Made by a program: the position numbers and the translations under genes
Part shown: positions 1 through 5,227 of the stretch, piece after piece
Layout: each line of letters begins with the position of its first letter
How positions within the stretch are numbered: position 1 is the stretch's first letter
Notes under the pieces: generated by a model
The model's database searches: none
The model's input: the letters and a program-made list of their open reading frames with translations, nothing else
What the model was told of the DNA's origin: nothing
Origin: Cyanobium sp.
GTDB taxonomy: Bacteria; Cyanobacteriota; Cyanobacteriia; PCC-6307; Cyanobiaceae
Assembly: GCA_014191535.1 (NCBI GenBank)
Contig: BJHC01000114.1
Location: 1-5,227, forward strand
DNA: 5,227 bases
Direction of reading: 5' to 3'

Positions 1-274
1 CCGCCTACACACCGCCACCAACAACTCCGGAGGCATCCAGGGGGGAATCAGCAATGGCGAGCCCATCCTGATCCGCGTGGGTTTCAAGCCCACCGCCACG
101 ATCCGCAAGGCGCAGCAGACCATCAACGCCCGCGGTGAAGCCACCACCCTGGAGGCGAAAGGTCGCCACGACCCGTGCGTGTTGCCGCGAGCCGTGCCGA
201 TGGTGGAAGCGATGGTGGCCCTGGTGCTGGCCGACCACCTGTTGCGCCAACGGGGTCAGTGCAGCCTCTGGTGA
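1..274 (+). CDS. aroC: Chorismate synthase, C-terminal part (5' end outside window)
   Basis: Catalyses the last common step of the shikimate pathway: trans-elimination of phosphate from 5-enolpyruvylshikimate-3-phosphate to give chorismate, using reduced FMN, in the cytoplasm. The reading frame is open from base 2 and gives 90 residues to a TGA at 272-274. Family hallmarks are visible: the [13 protein letters not shown] segment (fragment residues 9-21), FKPTATI (28-34) and the C-terminal signature GRHDPC followed by [10 protein letters not shown] (54-71). The protein ends in [11 protein letters not shown], a normal family end, so only the N-terminal ~3/4 of a roughly 360-residue protein is missing. 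It is the only + strand gene here and converges tail to tail on the Lys/Ala-rich gene, with 39 bases between stop codons. There is no sign of damage. Identification is secure from the motifs. Confidence 0.96.
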   Translation, partial: RLHTATNNSGGIQGGISNGEPILIRVGFKPTATIRKAQQTINARGEATTLEAKGRHDPCVLPRAVPMVEAMVALVLADHLLRQRGQCSLW

Positions 275-285
275 GGAGGCAACAC

Positions 286-317
286 GGACCCCGAAGGCTC
301 CCTGAACCGGGGTTCAG
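286..317. terminator. Possible hairpin between convergent genes
   Basis: The 39-base gap between the convergent stop codons contains two mutually exclusive inverted repeats. CTGAAC (302-307) pairs with GTTCAG (312-317) around a CGGG loop. Alternatively, GGACCCCG (286-293) pairs with CGGGGTTC (308-315), with one G-T wobble and a 14-base loop. The stop codon of the - strand gene (314-316) lies inside both. No T-run follows in either direction, so this is at best a weak or factor-assisted bidirectional terminator. Terminator function is inferred only from position and pairing. Confidence 0.3.
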
Positions 318-1087
318 CGCACAACCGTGAGGCTGCCGGAGCCGTTGGTTCCGGGCACCGACACCGCAGCGGAGGAGGCGCTGAGGCGGCTCACCGCCTT
401 GGCCATGCGCTTGGCCACCGAAGAGCCGGAGGTGCGGGCCTTGGCGGCCGGCTTCACCGTGGTGGTGCCCTTCACGGCGGTTTTGCGCAAGGGGTTGCGG
501 GCCGGAGCCTTGGCGGCGGGGCGGGCCTTCGCCGCAGGCTTGGCCTTGGCCACGGGCTTGGCTTTGGCCACAGCCTTCACGGCCGGCTTGGCCTTCACAG
601 CGGGCTTGGCCTTAGCCGCCACCTTGGCGGCAGCCTTCACGGCGGGCTTGCTGGCGGGCTTGGCTGTCGCCACCGGCTTGGCCTTGGCCACCACCCGCTT
701 GGCGGCGGGTTTCTTGGCCACGGCTTTCTTCGCCACGGCTTTCTTGGCGGCGGGTTTGCGCACCGCGGCTTTCTTGGCCGCGGGCTTGGCACCGGAGGAG
801 CTGCGGGCGCGATGGCTGAGGATCAGCACCCACTCGGCATCGCTGATGTTGGAAGGCTTGCTGCCGTGGGCATTGGCGAGCTTGGCGGCCTTCTCGATGT
901 CGGCGATCAGGTTTTTCCAGGAGGTGGCGAAACGCTTGTCGGATTGCGACTTGGCACCGCTCTCCACCAGAGTCTCAACCACGCCCGCAGCGGAAACTTT
1001 CTTGCGGCGGCGATTGAAGATCTCCTTCTGAAGCTGGGCGATCAGGGCATCGGCCTTGTCGCTCAGCTTGACCGTGAGTTGAGACAT
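314..1087 (-). CDS. Lys/Ala-rich histone H1-like protein, putative DNA-binding
   Basis: A 257-residue protein of two contrasting parts. Residues 1-95 are a mixed-composition head: a possible beta strand (LTVKLS, 3-8), a long helix, a basic turn (NRRRKK, 25-30) and a second helix (33-44), an order that resembles a ribbon-helix-helix DNA-binding fold. A Trp-containing segment (ISDAEWVLIL) follows at 81-90. From residue 86 to the end there is no Asp or Glu, and residues 101-257 carry 43 Lys/Arg among Ala, Pro and Val, like the C-terminal tail of histone H1 or bacterial H1-like proteins. I infer nucleoid or other nucleic-acid binding; no specific function is recognised. The ATG at 1085-1087 is supported by the strand-like sequence starting at residue 3, but no clear Shine-Dalgarno precedes it. 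It lies 83 bases beyond the aldolase stop. The alternative is a low-complexity basic protein of another role, for example RNA binding. Confidence 0.8.
   Translation of the reverse strand: MSQLTVKLSDKADALIAQLQKEIFNRRRKKVSAAGVVETLVESGAKSQSDKRFATSWKNLIADIEKAAKLANAHGSKPSNISDAEWVLILSHRARSSSGAKPAAKKAAVRKPAAKKAVAKKAVAKKPAAKRVVAKAKPVATAKPASKPAVKAAAKVAAKAKPAVKAKPAVKAVAKAKPVAKAKPAAKARPAAKAPARNPLRKTAVKGTTTVKPAAKARTSGSSVAKRMAKAVSRLSASSAAVSVPGTNGSGSLTVVR
434..790 (-). repeat. Degenerate Lys/Ala/Pro codon repeats in the basic tail
   Basis: The DNA encoding the basic tail is made of imperfect short repeats, mostly GCC AAG / GCC AAG CCC type units on the - strand. Two regimes are visible. Residues 101-130 (bases 698-787) are six successive pentads: KPAAK, KAAVR, KPAAK, KAVAK, KAVAK, KPAAK. 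Residues 159-197 (bases 497-613) instead follow a looser, mostly six-residue pattern such as AKPAVK AKPAVK and AKPAAK ARPAAK. Such repeats can expand or contract by slippage or recombination, so tail length is expected to differ between strains. Confidence 0.75.
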
Positions 1088-1109
1088 ACAGGAAATGACG
1101 TCTATCTCA

Positions 1110-1139
1110 GGAGTAGCACCGCAATCTCAAAAGTGACAA
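1110..1139 (-). promoter_or_regulatory. Weak candidate promoter for the Lys/Ala-rich gene
   Basis: On the - strand a good -35-like hexamer TTGTCA (1134-1139) is followed, after 18 bases, by TACTCC (1110-1115), preceded by TGC as in an extended -10. The -10 hexamer matches the consensus only weakly. The start codon would be 22 bases beyond the -10. The 83-base gap is noticeably richer in A/T than the flanking genes, which fits a promoter region. This is a sequence-likeness guess only. Confidence 0.25.
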
Positions 1140-1170
1140 CAAACCCCTTGCCGCGATCGTCGAACCGGCG

Positions 1171-1767
1171 CTAGGCGTCCCCCTTCGAACGGAGCCATGT
1201 CAGCAGGGGTTCCAGCCCCGGCCGCAGTCGCGAACCCGATGGCGTGGGCTCAAACAGCTGTCCCCCCAAGGCGATCGCATCCACTCCCGCCTGGAGCCAT
1301 GCCGGCCCATCCTGCGGCGCCAGACCACCGGCGGCGATGCAGAAGGGGAGGGGTCCGAGGGGCCCACGCAGGGAGGCCCAATAGGTGGGGGGTAACGCCG
1401 CCGCGGGATAGAGCTTCACGGCACGGGCACCCCAACGCACCGCCGCGGCCACCTCCGTGGGGCTGAACACCCCCGGCACCAGCGGCAGATCCAGGGCCTC
1501 GGCCCGCAACAGGAGCTCACGCTCGAGGATCGGCGACACGGCATAGCCAAGACCCGCCTCGGCCACCGCCTCCAGCCCCGCACCGCAACGCACCGATGCC
1601 CCGCCGAGCCGCAGCTGGGGGAACTCCTGGGCCAGGCCCCGCACCATGGCGGGCCAGGCGGGATCCAGGCTCACCGCCAGCTCCACATGCACAAGGCCCA
1701 GCCGCTGCAACGGCAGCAACTGGGCCCGGGCCTCTTCCAGGGTGGTGGGCCGCAGCACCGCCAGCAC
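1171..1767 (-). CDS. KDPG/KHG aldolase-family protein (class I); start uncertain
   Basis: Resembles 2-keto-3-deoxy-6-phosphogluconate / 4-hydroxy-2-oxoglutarate aldolase (Eda family), a Schiff-base TIM-barrel trimer that cleaves KDPG to pyruvate and glyceraldehyde-3-phosphate in the Entner-Doudoroff route. Numbered from the GTG at 1765-1767 (198 residues): HVELAV carries the catalytic Glu29, LVPGVFSPTEV is at 96-106, VKLYPA carries the Schiff-base Lys118, and AAGGL (145-149) sits at the phosphate loop. The classical Arg of EVTLR, Thr of PTGG and the later phosphate-site Ser appear as Ser33, Ala146 and Gln170, so the exact substrate is uncertain. This GTG is the first standard start in frame, yet it omits the N-terminal helix usual in the family. 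An open frame without ATG, GTG or TTG continues upstream as [13 protein letters not shown] to an ACG at 1810-1812 overlapping the ftsH stop, which is my preferred native start (213 residues). Close linkage to ftsH suggests translational coupling. Confidence 0.82.
   Translation of the reverse strand: MLAVLRPTTLEEARAQLLPLQRLGLVHVELAVSLDPAWPAMVRGLAQEFPQLRLGGASVRCGAGLEAVAEAGLGYAVSPILERELLLRAEALDLPLVPGVFSPTEVAAAVRWGARAVKLYPAAALPPTYWASLRGPLGPLPFCIAAGGLAPQDGPAWLQAGVDAIALGGQLFEPTPSGSRLRPGLEPLLTWLRSKGDA
1271..1278. repeat. HIP1 octamer palindrome
   Basis: An exact GCGATCGC, the highly iterated palindrome abundant in many cyanobacterial genomes, lies inside the aldolase gene. It is the only exact copy I found; several one-base variants around CGATCG occur elsewhere, for example in ftsH. 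It supports a cyanobacterial origin but carries little functional information. Confidence 0.7.
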
Positions 1768-1804
1768 GGGCTGGCGGCTCAGGGCCTGCAGCAGCGCCGC
1801 CGGA

Positions 1805-3649
1805 TCAGACGTATTCCGCCACCCGCACGTCGCTGCGGATCAGCAGCTCCTGCAGATCGTCGGCGTCCACGGTTTCCCGCTCCACCAGCATCTCGGCGAG
1901 TTCGTCGAGCACCTTGCGGTTGCCGCTGAGCACGGCGGTGGCCCGCTTGTAGGCCTCGGCCACCAGTTGGCTCACCTCCTCGTCGATGGCGGCGGCGGTG
2001 TCCTCGGAGAAGTCGCGCTCGGCGGCGATGTCGCGGCCGAGGAACATGCCCCCCTGGCTGCGGCCCAGGGCCACCGGGCCAAGCCGATCGCTCATGCCAA
2101 AGCGAGTGACCATCTGCCGAGCCACGCGGGCCACCTGCTGGAGGTCATTCGAAGCACCGGTGGTGACTTCGTCTTCGCCGTAGACGATCTCCTCGGCCAC
2201 GCGACCACCCAGGGCGACGGCCATCTGGTTCTGCAGATAGGCGCGGGAATAGAGGCCCGACTCCATCCGCTCCTCGGAGGGGGTGAAGAAGGTGAGGCCG
2301 CCGGCATTACCGCGGGGGATGATCGAGATCTTCTGCACCGGGTCGTAGTCGGGCATCAGAGCGCCCACCAGGGCGTGGCCCGCCTCGTGGTACGCCACCA
2401 GGCGCTTGCGCTTCTCGCTCATCACGCGGTCTTTTTTCTCGGGGCCCGCCATCACGCGCTCAATGGCGTCGTTCACCTCATCCATGGAGATTTCGGTGAG
2501 CTCACGGCGGGCCGCCAGGATCGCCGCTTCGTTGAGCAGGTTGGCCAGGTCGGCACCGGTGAAGCCGGGGGTGCGGCGGGCGATCTTGTCGAGGTCGACG
2601 TCCTTGGCGAGGGTCTTGCCGCGGGCGTGCACGCCGAGGATCTGGAGACGACCGGCGTAGTCGGGGCGGTCGACCACCACCTGGCGATCGAAGCGGCCGG
2701 GCCGCATCAGCGCCGCATCGAGCACATCGGGGCGGTTGGTGGCGGCCACGATGATGATGCCGGTGTTGCCCTCAAAGCCATCCATCTCGGTGAGCAGCTG
2801 GTTGAGGGTCTGCTCCCGTTCGTCGTTGCCGCCGCCGAGGCCGGCACCGCGCTGGCGGCCCACGGCATCGATCTCATCGATGAACACGATGCAGGGGGCA
2901 TTCTTCTTGGCCTGCTCAAACAGATCGCGCACGCGGCTCGCGCCCACACCCACGAACATCTCCACGAATTCCGAGCCGGAGATCGAGAAGAAGGGCACGC
3001 CGGCTTCACCGGCCACGGCCTTGGCCAGCAGGGTCTTACCGGTGCCCGGAGGGCCCACCAACAGCACACCCTTGGGGATCTTGGCGCCGACGGCGGTGAA
3101 GCGATCGGGGTTCTTGAGGAAGTCGACCACCTCGGTGAGCTCGAGCTTGGCGCCTTCAATGCCGGCCACGTCGCCGAAGGTGACCTGGGTCTGGGGCTCC
3201 ATCTGCACCCGCGCCTTGCTCTTGCCGAAGTTCATGGCGGGGTTGCCGCCACCGCCCTGGGCACGGCGCAGCAGGAAGAACAGACCCCCCAGCAGCAGCA
3301 GCGGGAAGATCAGCGACCCAATCGCCTGCTGCCAGGGCTGGGCCTGCCGGGAGGGCTCCACGGCGATGTCCACCTTGTGCTGCTCCAGCAGCTTGAGCAG
3401 ATCTTTGTCGGGGGCGAGGTTCACCACGGCGCGCTGGCCGTTGTTCTCCACCACCTGGGCGGTGCCACGGTCGGGGGCGATCAGCACCCGCGACACCTCA
3501 TTGCCCTCCACGGCCTCCACAAAATCGCTGTAGCGCAGCGTGCGCGGGGCATTCGCCGGGTCGGGGCGATCCAGGAAGGCGGTGCCCACGGCGATCACCA
3601 CCACGGCCAGGAGCACGTACAGCCCCGCATTGCGCCAGCGCTTCTTCAC
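1805..3649 (-). CDS. ftsH3: ATP-dependent zinc metalloprotease FtsH (FtsH3 type)
   Basis: Membrane-anchored hexameric AAA+ protease that extracts and degrades damaged membrane proteins. In the 614-residue product: first membrane segment at ~8-25, exported domain to ~106, second membrane segment at ~110-127, Walker A GPPGTGKT (199-206), pore motif FVG (232-234), Walker B IVFIDE (254-259), second region of homology RPGRFD with arginine fingers R316 and R319, zinc site HEAGH (421-425) and probable third zinc ligand D502 in ASNDL. All catalytic residues are intact. The N-terminus [10 protein letters not shown] and overall sequence resemble, from memory, Synechocystis FtsH3 (slr1604) rather than FtsH2. 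In that organism FtsH3 is essential and pairs with FtsH2 in thylakoid photosystem II (D1) repair and with FtsH1 in the plasma membrane. The start is GTG (3647-3649), chosen because a GGAG lies six bases upstream. The last codons overlap the likely aldolase start. Subtype assignment is from recall. Confidence 0.96.
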   Translation of the reverse strand: MKKRWRNAGLYVLLAVVVIAVGTAFLDRPDPANAPRTLRYSDFVEAVEGNEVSRVLIAPDRGTAQVVENNGQRAVVNLAPDKDLLKLLEQHKVDIAVEPSRQAQPWQQAIGSLIFPLLLLGGLFFLLRRAQGGGGNPAMNFGKSKARVQMEPQTQVTFGDVAGIEGAKLELTEVVDFLKNPDRFTAVGAKIPKGVLLVGPPGTGKTLLAKAVAGEAGVPFFSISGSEFVEMFVGVGASRVRDLFEQAKKNAPCIVFIDEIDAVGRQRGAGLGGGNDEREQTLNQLLTEMDGFEGNTGIIIVAATNRPDVLDAALMRPGRFDRQVVVDRPDYAGRLQILGVHARGKTLAKDVDLDKIARRTPGFTGADLANLLNEAAILAARRELTEISMDEVNDAIERVMAGPEKKDRVMSEKRKRLVAYHEAGHALVGALMPDYDPVQKISIIPRGNAGGLTFFTPSEERMESGLYSRAYLQNQMAVALGGRVAEEIVYGEDEVTTGASNDLQQVARVARQMVTRFGMSDRLGPVALGRSQGGMFLGRDIAAERDFSEDTAAAIDEEVSQLVAEAYKRATAVLSGNRKVLDELAEMLVERETVDADDLQELLIRSDVRVAEYV

Positions 3650-3655
3650 TTGGTT

Positions 3656-3659
3656 CTCC
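3656..3659 (-). promoter_or_regulatory. Shine-Dalgarno of ftsH
   Basis: GGAG on the - strand lies six bases before the GTG at 3647-3649. It decides that GTG as the ftsH start, giving an N-terminus that begins just before the first membrane segment. It is the only clear ribosome binding site in the window; the sat, aldolase and Lys/Ala-rich genes have none of comparable quality. Confidence 0.7.
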
Positions 3660-3693
3660 GACGTGGTGATGGACGGTGATTAAGGAATGTTAA

Positions 3694-3707
3694 CCGCCCT
3701 CAGGCGG
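3694..3707 (-). other. Short GC hairpin over the sat stop codon
   Basis: On the - strand CCGCC (3703-3707) pairs with GGCGG (3694-3698) around a TGAG loop, and the loop contains the sat TGA stop. It is followed by an A/T-rich stretch (TTAACATTCCTTAAT) but no T-tract. It could slightly attenuate read-through into ftsH or protect the 3' end of a processed sat transcript, or it may be chance in GC-rich DNA. Confidence 0.3.
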
Positions 3708-4869
3708 CGGCCCGCAGCACCTCAACCACGCTACGGAAGGCGAACCACTCGGGGATCTCCTCGCCGCCGCGCAGCATCTGGCGGAACTGGGTGCCACTGA
3801 GTTTTCTCACGTGCAACCCGCGGGCCTCGGCGTGCTCAGCGGTCACATAGCCCTCCTCCTCGGTGTACACGAGGTTGAGCGAGGGCACGGTTTCCATGCC
3901 CAGCTCAGGGGCGTTCTCCCGGGCGAAATCCTGGGCCTGGTAGGGGCCGTAGAAGTCGTCGCCGCTCACCGAGCTCTTACAGCCGGCCATGTCGCGGCCA
4001 ATGATGAAGTGGGTGCAGCCGTAGTTCTTGCGGATGATCATGTGCTGCAGGGCCTCGCGGGGGCCGGCCATGTGCATCGAGTAGGGCAGGTAGGCCCAGC
4101 GGATGCGGGGGTTGTTCACCTCGGCGGCCAGGCGCTCGTAGGTCTGGAAGCGCACCTCACCGGAGATGTCGTCGTCCTGGGTGGGGCCGCAGGTGGGATG
4201 CACGAGCACCACGCCCTGCTCGCTCACATTGCTGGCGTCGAGGGCGCGGGTGAACAGCTCGTAGTGGGCGCGGTGGATGGGGTTGCGGCATTGGAAGGCC
4301 ACCACGTCCTGCCCCTCGGGCAGGGTGGCGCGCACCTCCGCGGGGGTCTTGCAGGGGAAGACGCGGCTAGGGAGCTCCAGGCCCTGGATGGCACCACCGA
4401 GGTAGAAGCGGCCGCGCTCGGTGGCGATCATCTTCACCGCCGGATGCTCGATCGAGGAGGTGCCGTAGCAGCCCAGGGCCTCGCGGGCCTTGTCGGGCTC
4501 CCACTTGCTCTCCACCGTCATCACCGCCAGCTCCTGGCCCCGGTAGGTGAGCAGCAGCTTCTGGCCCACCGCGATGTCCTCACGGTCGGTGTCCATCACG
4601 ATCGGCAGGCCGAACAGCAGGCCGCTGGTGGTGCGGTTGCTCTCCACCACCGAGCGGTAGTCGTCCTGGTGCATGAAGCCGCGCAGGGGGGAGAAGCCCC
4701 CCACCATCAGCAGCTCCACATCACAGGCGTTGCGGTCCGAGCACTCCACCACGTGGTCCACACCGGCCTTGGCGGCCTCGCGCTGCTCCGCCGGCACCCG
4801 CAGGTCCACCAGGCTGCCGCCATGGGGGGCAATCAGGCCTGTGCGGGCGGGGCTGGCGGTGCTCGTCAT
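3700..4869 (-). CDS. sat: Sulfate adenylyltransferase (ATP sulfurylase)
   Basis: Cytoplasmic enzyme that forms adenosine 5'-phosphosulfate and pyrophosphate from ATP and sulfate, the first step of assimilatory sulfate reduction. The 389-residue product fits single-domain Sat; there is no APS-kinase-like extension. Visible motifs: SPLRGFM (60-66), the nucleotide/sulfate-binding QCRNPIHRAH (193-202), the second active-site motif GRDMAG (291-296, where many relatives have GRDHAG), DFYGPYQAQ (305-313) and C-terminal GGEEIPEWF (368-376). The ATG at 4867-4869 is chosen although the frame is open to a TTG at 4942-4944, because that TTG lies inside the T-tract of the psbO terminator and the extra 25 residues look non-coding. 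No good Shine-Dalgarno precedes the ATG. ftsH follows after 50 bases, so co-transcription is possible. No clear promoter can be named in the 73 bases after the terminator. Confidence 0.96.
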   Translation of the reverse strand: MTSTASPARTGLIAPHGGSLVDLRVPAEQREAAKAGVDHVVECSDRNACDVELLMVGGFSPLRGFMHQDDYRSVVESNRTTSGLLFGLPIVMDTDREDIAVGQKLLLTYRGQELAVMTVESKWEPDKAREALGCYGTSSIEHPAVKMIATERGRFYLGGAIQGLELPSRVFPCKTPAEVRATLPEGQDVVAFQCRNPIHRAHYELFTRALDASNVSEQGVVLVHPTCGPTQDDDISGEVRFQTYERLAAEVNNPRIRWAYLPYSMHMAGPREALQHMIIRKNYGCTHFIIGRDMAGCKSSVSGDDFYGPYQAQDFARENAPELGMETVPSLNLVYTEEEGYVTAEHAEARGLHVRKLSGTQFRQMLRGGEEIPEWFAFRSVVEVLRAAA

Positions 4870-4942
4870 GGCCGGAGATACGGGAGATGGATCGATGGCG
4901 GCGATTCTCCCAGAGCGGGGCCGTTGCCCCAGGCCGGGCCAC

Positions 4943-4968
4943 AAAAAAAGGGGGCCTGGGCCCCCCTT
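4943..4968 (-). terminator. Intrinsic terminator of psbO
   Basis: Read on the - strand: AAGGGGGGCC, a small CA-containing loop, then GGCCCCC and a run of seven Ts (T-run at 4943-4949). The stem is at least six G-C pairs, and up to nine or so pairs with one bulged G. It lies 22 bases past the psbO stop. This textbook rho-independent structure indicates that most psbO transcripts end here and that sat needs its own promoter. Confidence 0.88.
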
Positions 4969-4990
4969 GCAGGCAGAACGCCGATCCGGT

Positions 4991-5227
4991 TCAGACCTTT
5001 TCGAGACGGCCGTACACCTGGCCGGTGATCTTCACGTCCACCGGGTCATGGCTGCCCATGTCGGTGTCAGAGGGCTGGATGGCAGTGAAGACGCCAGCGA
5101 ATTCACCGGTGGCGGCATCCACCTTGGTGATCGAGAGGTTCATCTCACCGGTGCCGTCGCTGTAGCGCTTGCTGTTCTCGCGGGCCAGTTCATCGTCCTG
5201 GCCGTTCAGAGCCACCAGGCCCTGGGC
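4991..5227 (-). CDS. psbO: Photosystem II manganese-stabilizing protein PsbO, C-terminal part
   Basis: PsbO is the extrinsic ~33 kDa protein on the lumenal face of photosystem II that stabilises the Mn4CaO5 oxygen-evolving cluster. The window holds only the last 78 codons, ending at TGA (4991-4993); the signal peptide and most of the beta barrel lie beyond the right edge. Recognisable family segments are ELARENSKRY, the strand pair LSITKVDAATGEFAGVF, QPSDTDMG and the near-terminal PVDVKITGQVYGR, which corresponds to the EPxDVKIxGxFYAR end of other PsbO proteins. The frame is open to the window edge. Its own strong terminator follows, in keeping with a highly expressed single-gene unit. Identification rests on these motifs from memory and is firm; full length and integrity cannot be judged. 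Confidence 0.93.
   Translation of the reverse strand, partial: AQGLVALNGQDDELARENSKRYSDGTGEMNLSITKVDAATGEFAGVFTAIQPSDTDMGSHDPVDVKITGQVYGRLEKV

Noticed and set aside
434..790. CRISPR array or tandem satellite
   Set aside because: The repetition is in codon-sized units of variable spacing inside an intact reading frame, with no constant repeat and no unique spacers.
327..1031. A hydrophobic Ala/Leu/Thr repeat protein of 234 codons on the + strand
   Set aside because: The repeats are the complement of the AAG/GCC codons of the basic tail. The apparent membrane-protein character is an artefact of reading Lys/Ala repeats antisense.
1130..1170. Terminator after the aldolase gene
   Set aside because: Only a four-pair GCCG/CGGC stem is possible, and the T-rich stretch that follows is interrupted, so it does not make a credible intrinsic terminator.
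1596..1952. Pro/Ala-rich + strand frame near the aldolase/ftsH junction
   Set aside because: It overlaps two well-supported - strand genes, is low complexity, and has no homology I recognise.
1646..3679. A 677-codon open frame on the + strand opposite ftsH
   Set aside because: It is the antisense shadow of a clearly real FtsH gene in GC-rich DNA with few A/T-rich codons. The product is His/Gly/Ala-rich, has no family motif, and covers the junction of two - strand genes.
4870..4942. Promoter for sat
   Set aside because: A promoter is expected here, but the best -10-like hexamer (GAGAAT in 5'-GGGAGAATCGCC on the - strand) has no acceptable -35 at the right distance, so no site is called.
3811..5028. 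A 405-codon open frame on the + strand opposite sat and the psbO end
   Set aside because: It runs through the sat gene, the psbO terminator and part of psbO, with composition typical of a complementary-strand frame (Gly/His/Ala/Leu). No recognisable domain.

Overview
The window looks like the chromosome of a high-GC picocyanobacterium of the Synechococcus/Cyanobium type. The evidence is a PsbO (photosystem II manganese-stabilizing protein) gene, a cyanobacterial FtsH3-type protease, a cyanobacterial-style ATP sulfurylase, one exact HIP1 palindrome (GCGATCGC), and GC-rich coding throughout. The lineage is inferred from remembered family sequences; no search was run.

Layout: positions 1-274 hold the C-terminal 90 codons of chorismate synthase (aroC) on the + strand. 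Everything else is on the - strand and reads from right to left: psbO (3' end only, 5227-4991), a strong intrinsic terminator, sat (4869-3700), ftsH (3649-1805), a KDPG-aldolase-family gene (to 1171) that abuts or overlaps ftsH, and a Lys/Ala-rich DNA-binding-type gene (1087-314) that converges on aroC. There are no tRNA or rRNA genes, insertion sequences, CRISPR arrays or phage genes. Gaps between genes are short: 39, 83, at most 37, 50 and 121 bases.

How it fits together: psbO is closed off by its own terminator, so sat appears to begin a new transcription unit. The 50-base sat-ftsH gap and the ftsH/aldolase overlap suggest sat, ftsH and the aldolase gene could be read together. This would join sulfate activation, membrane protein quality control (including photosystem II repair through FtsH2/FtsH3 complexes) and a small carbon-metabolism aldolase. 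No shared function is evident beyond housekeeping in a phototroph.

Most of the window is ordinary core genome. The points worth a second look are: (i) the aldolase gene, whose likely native start is an ACG lying over the ftsH stop codon, where a synonymous change in ftsH seems to have removed an ATG; (ii) the same aldolase, which lacks several substrate-binding residues of the classical enzyme; and (iii) a chimeric-looking protein with a possible ribbon-helix-helix head and a histone-H1-like tail built from two different repeat periods. I see no convincing undescribed multi-gene system.
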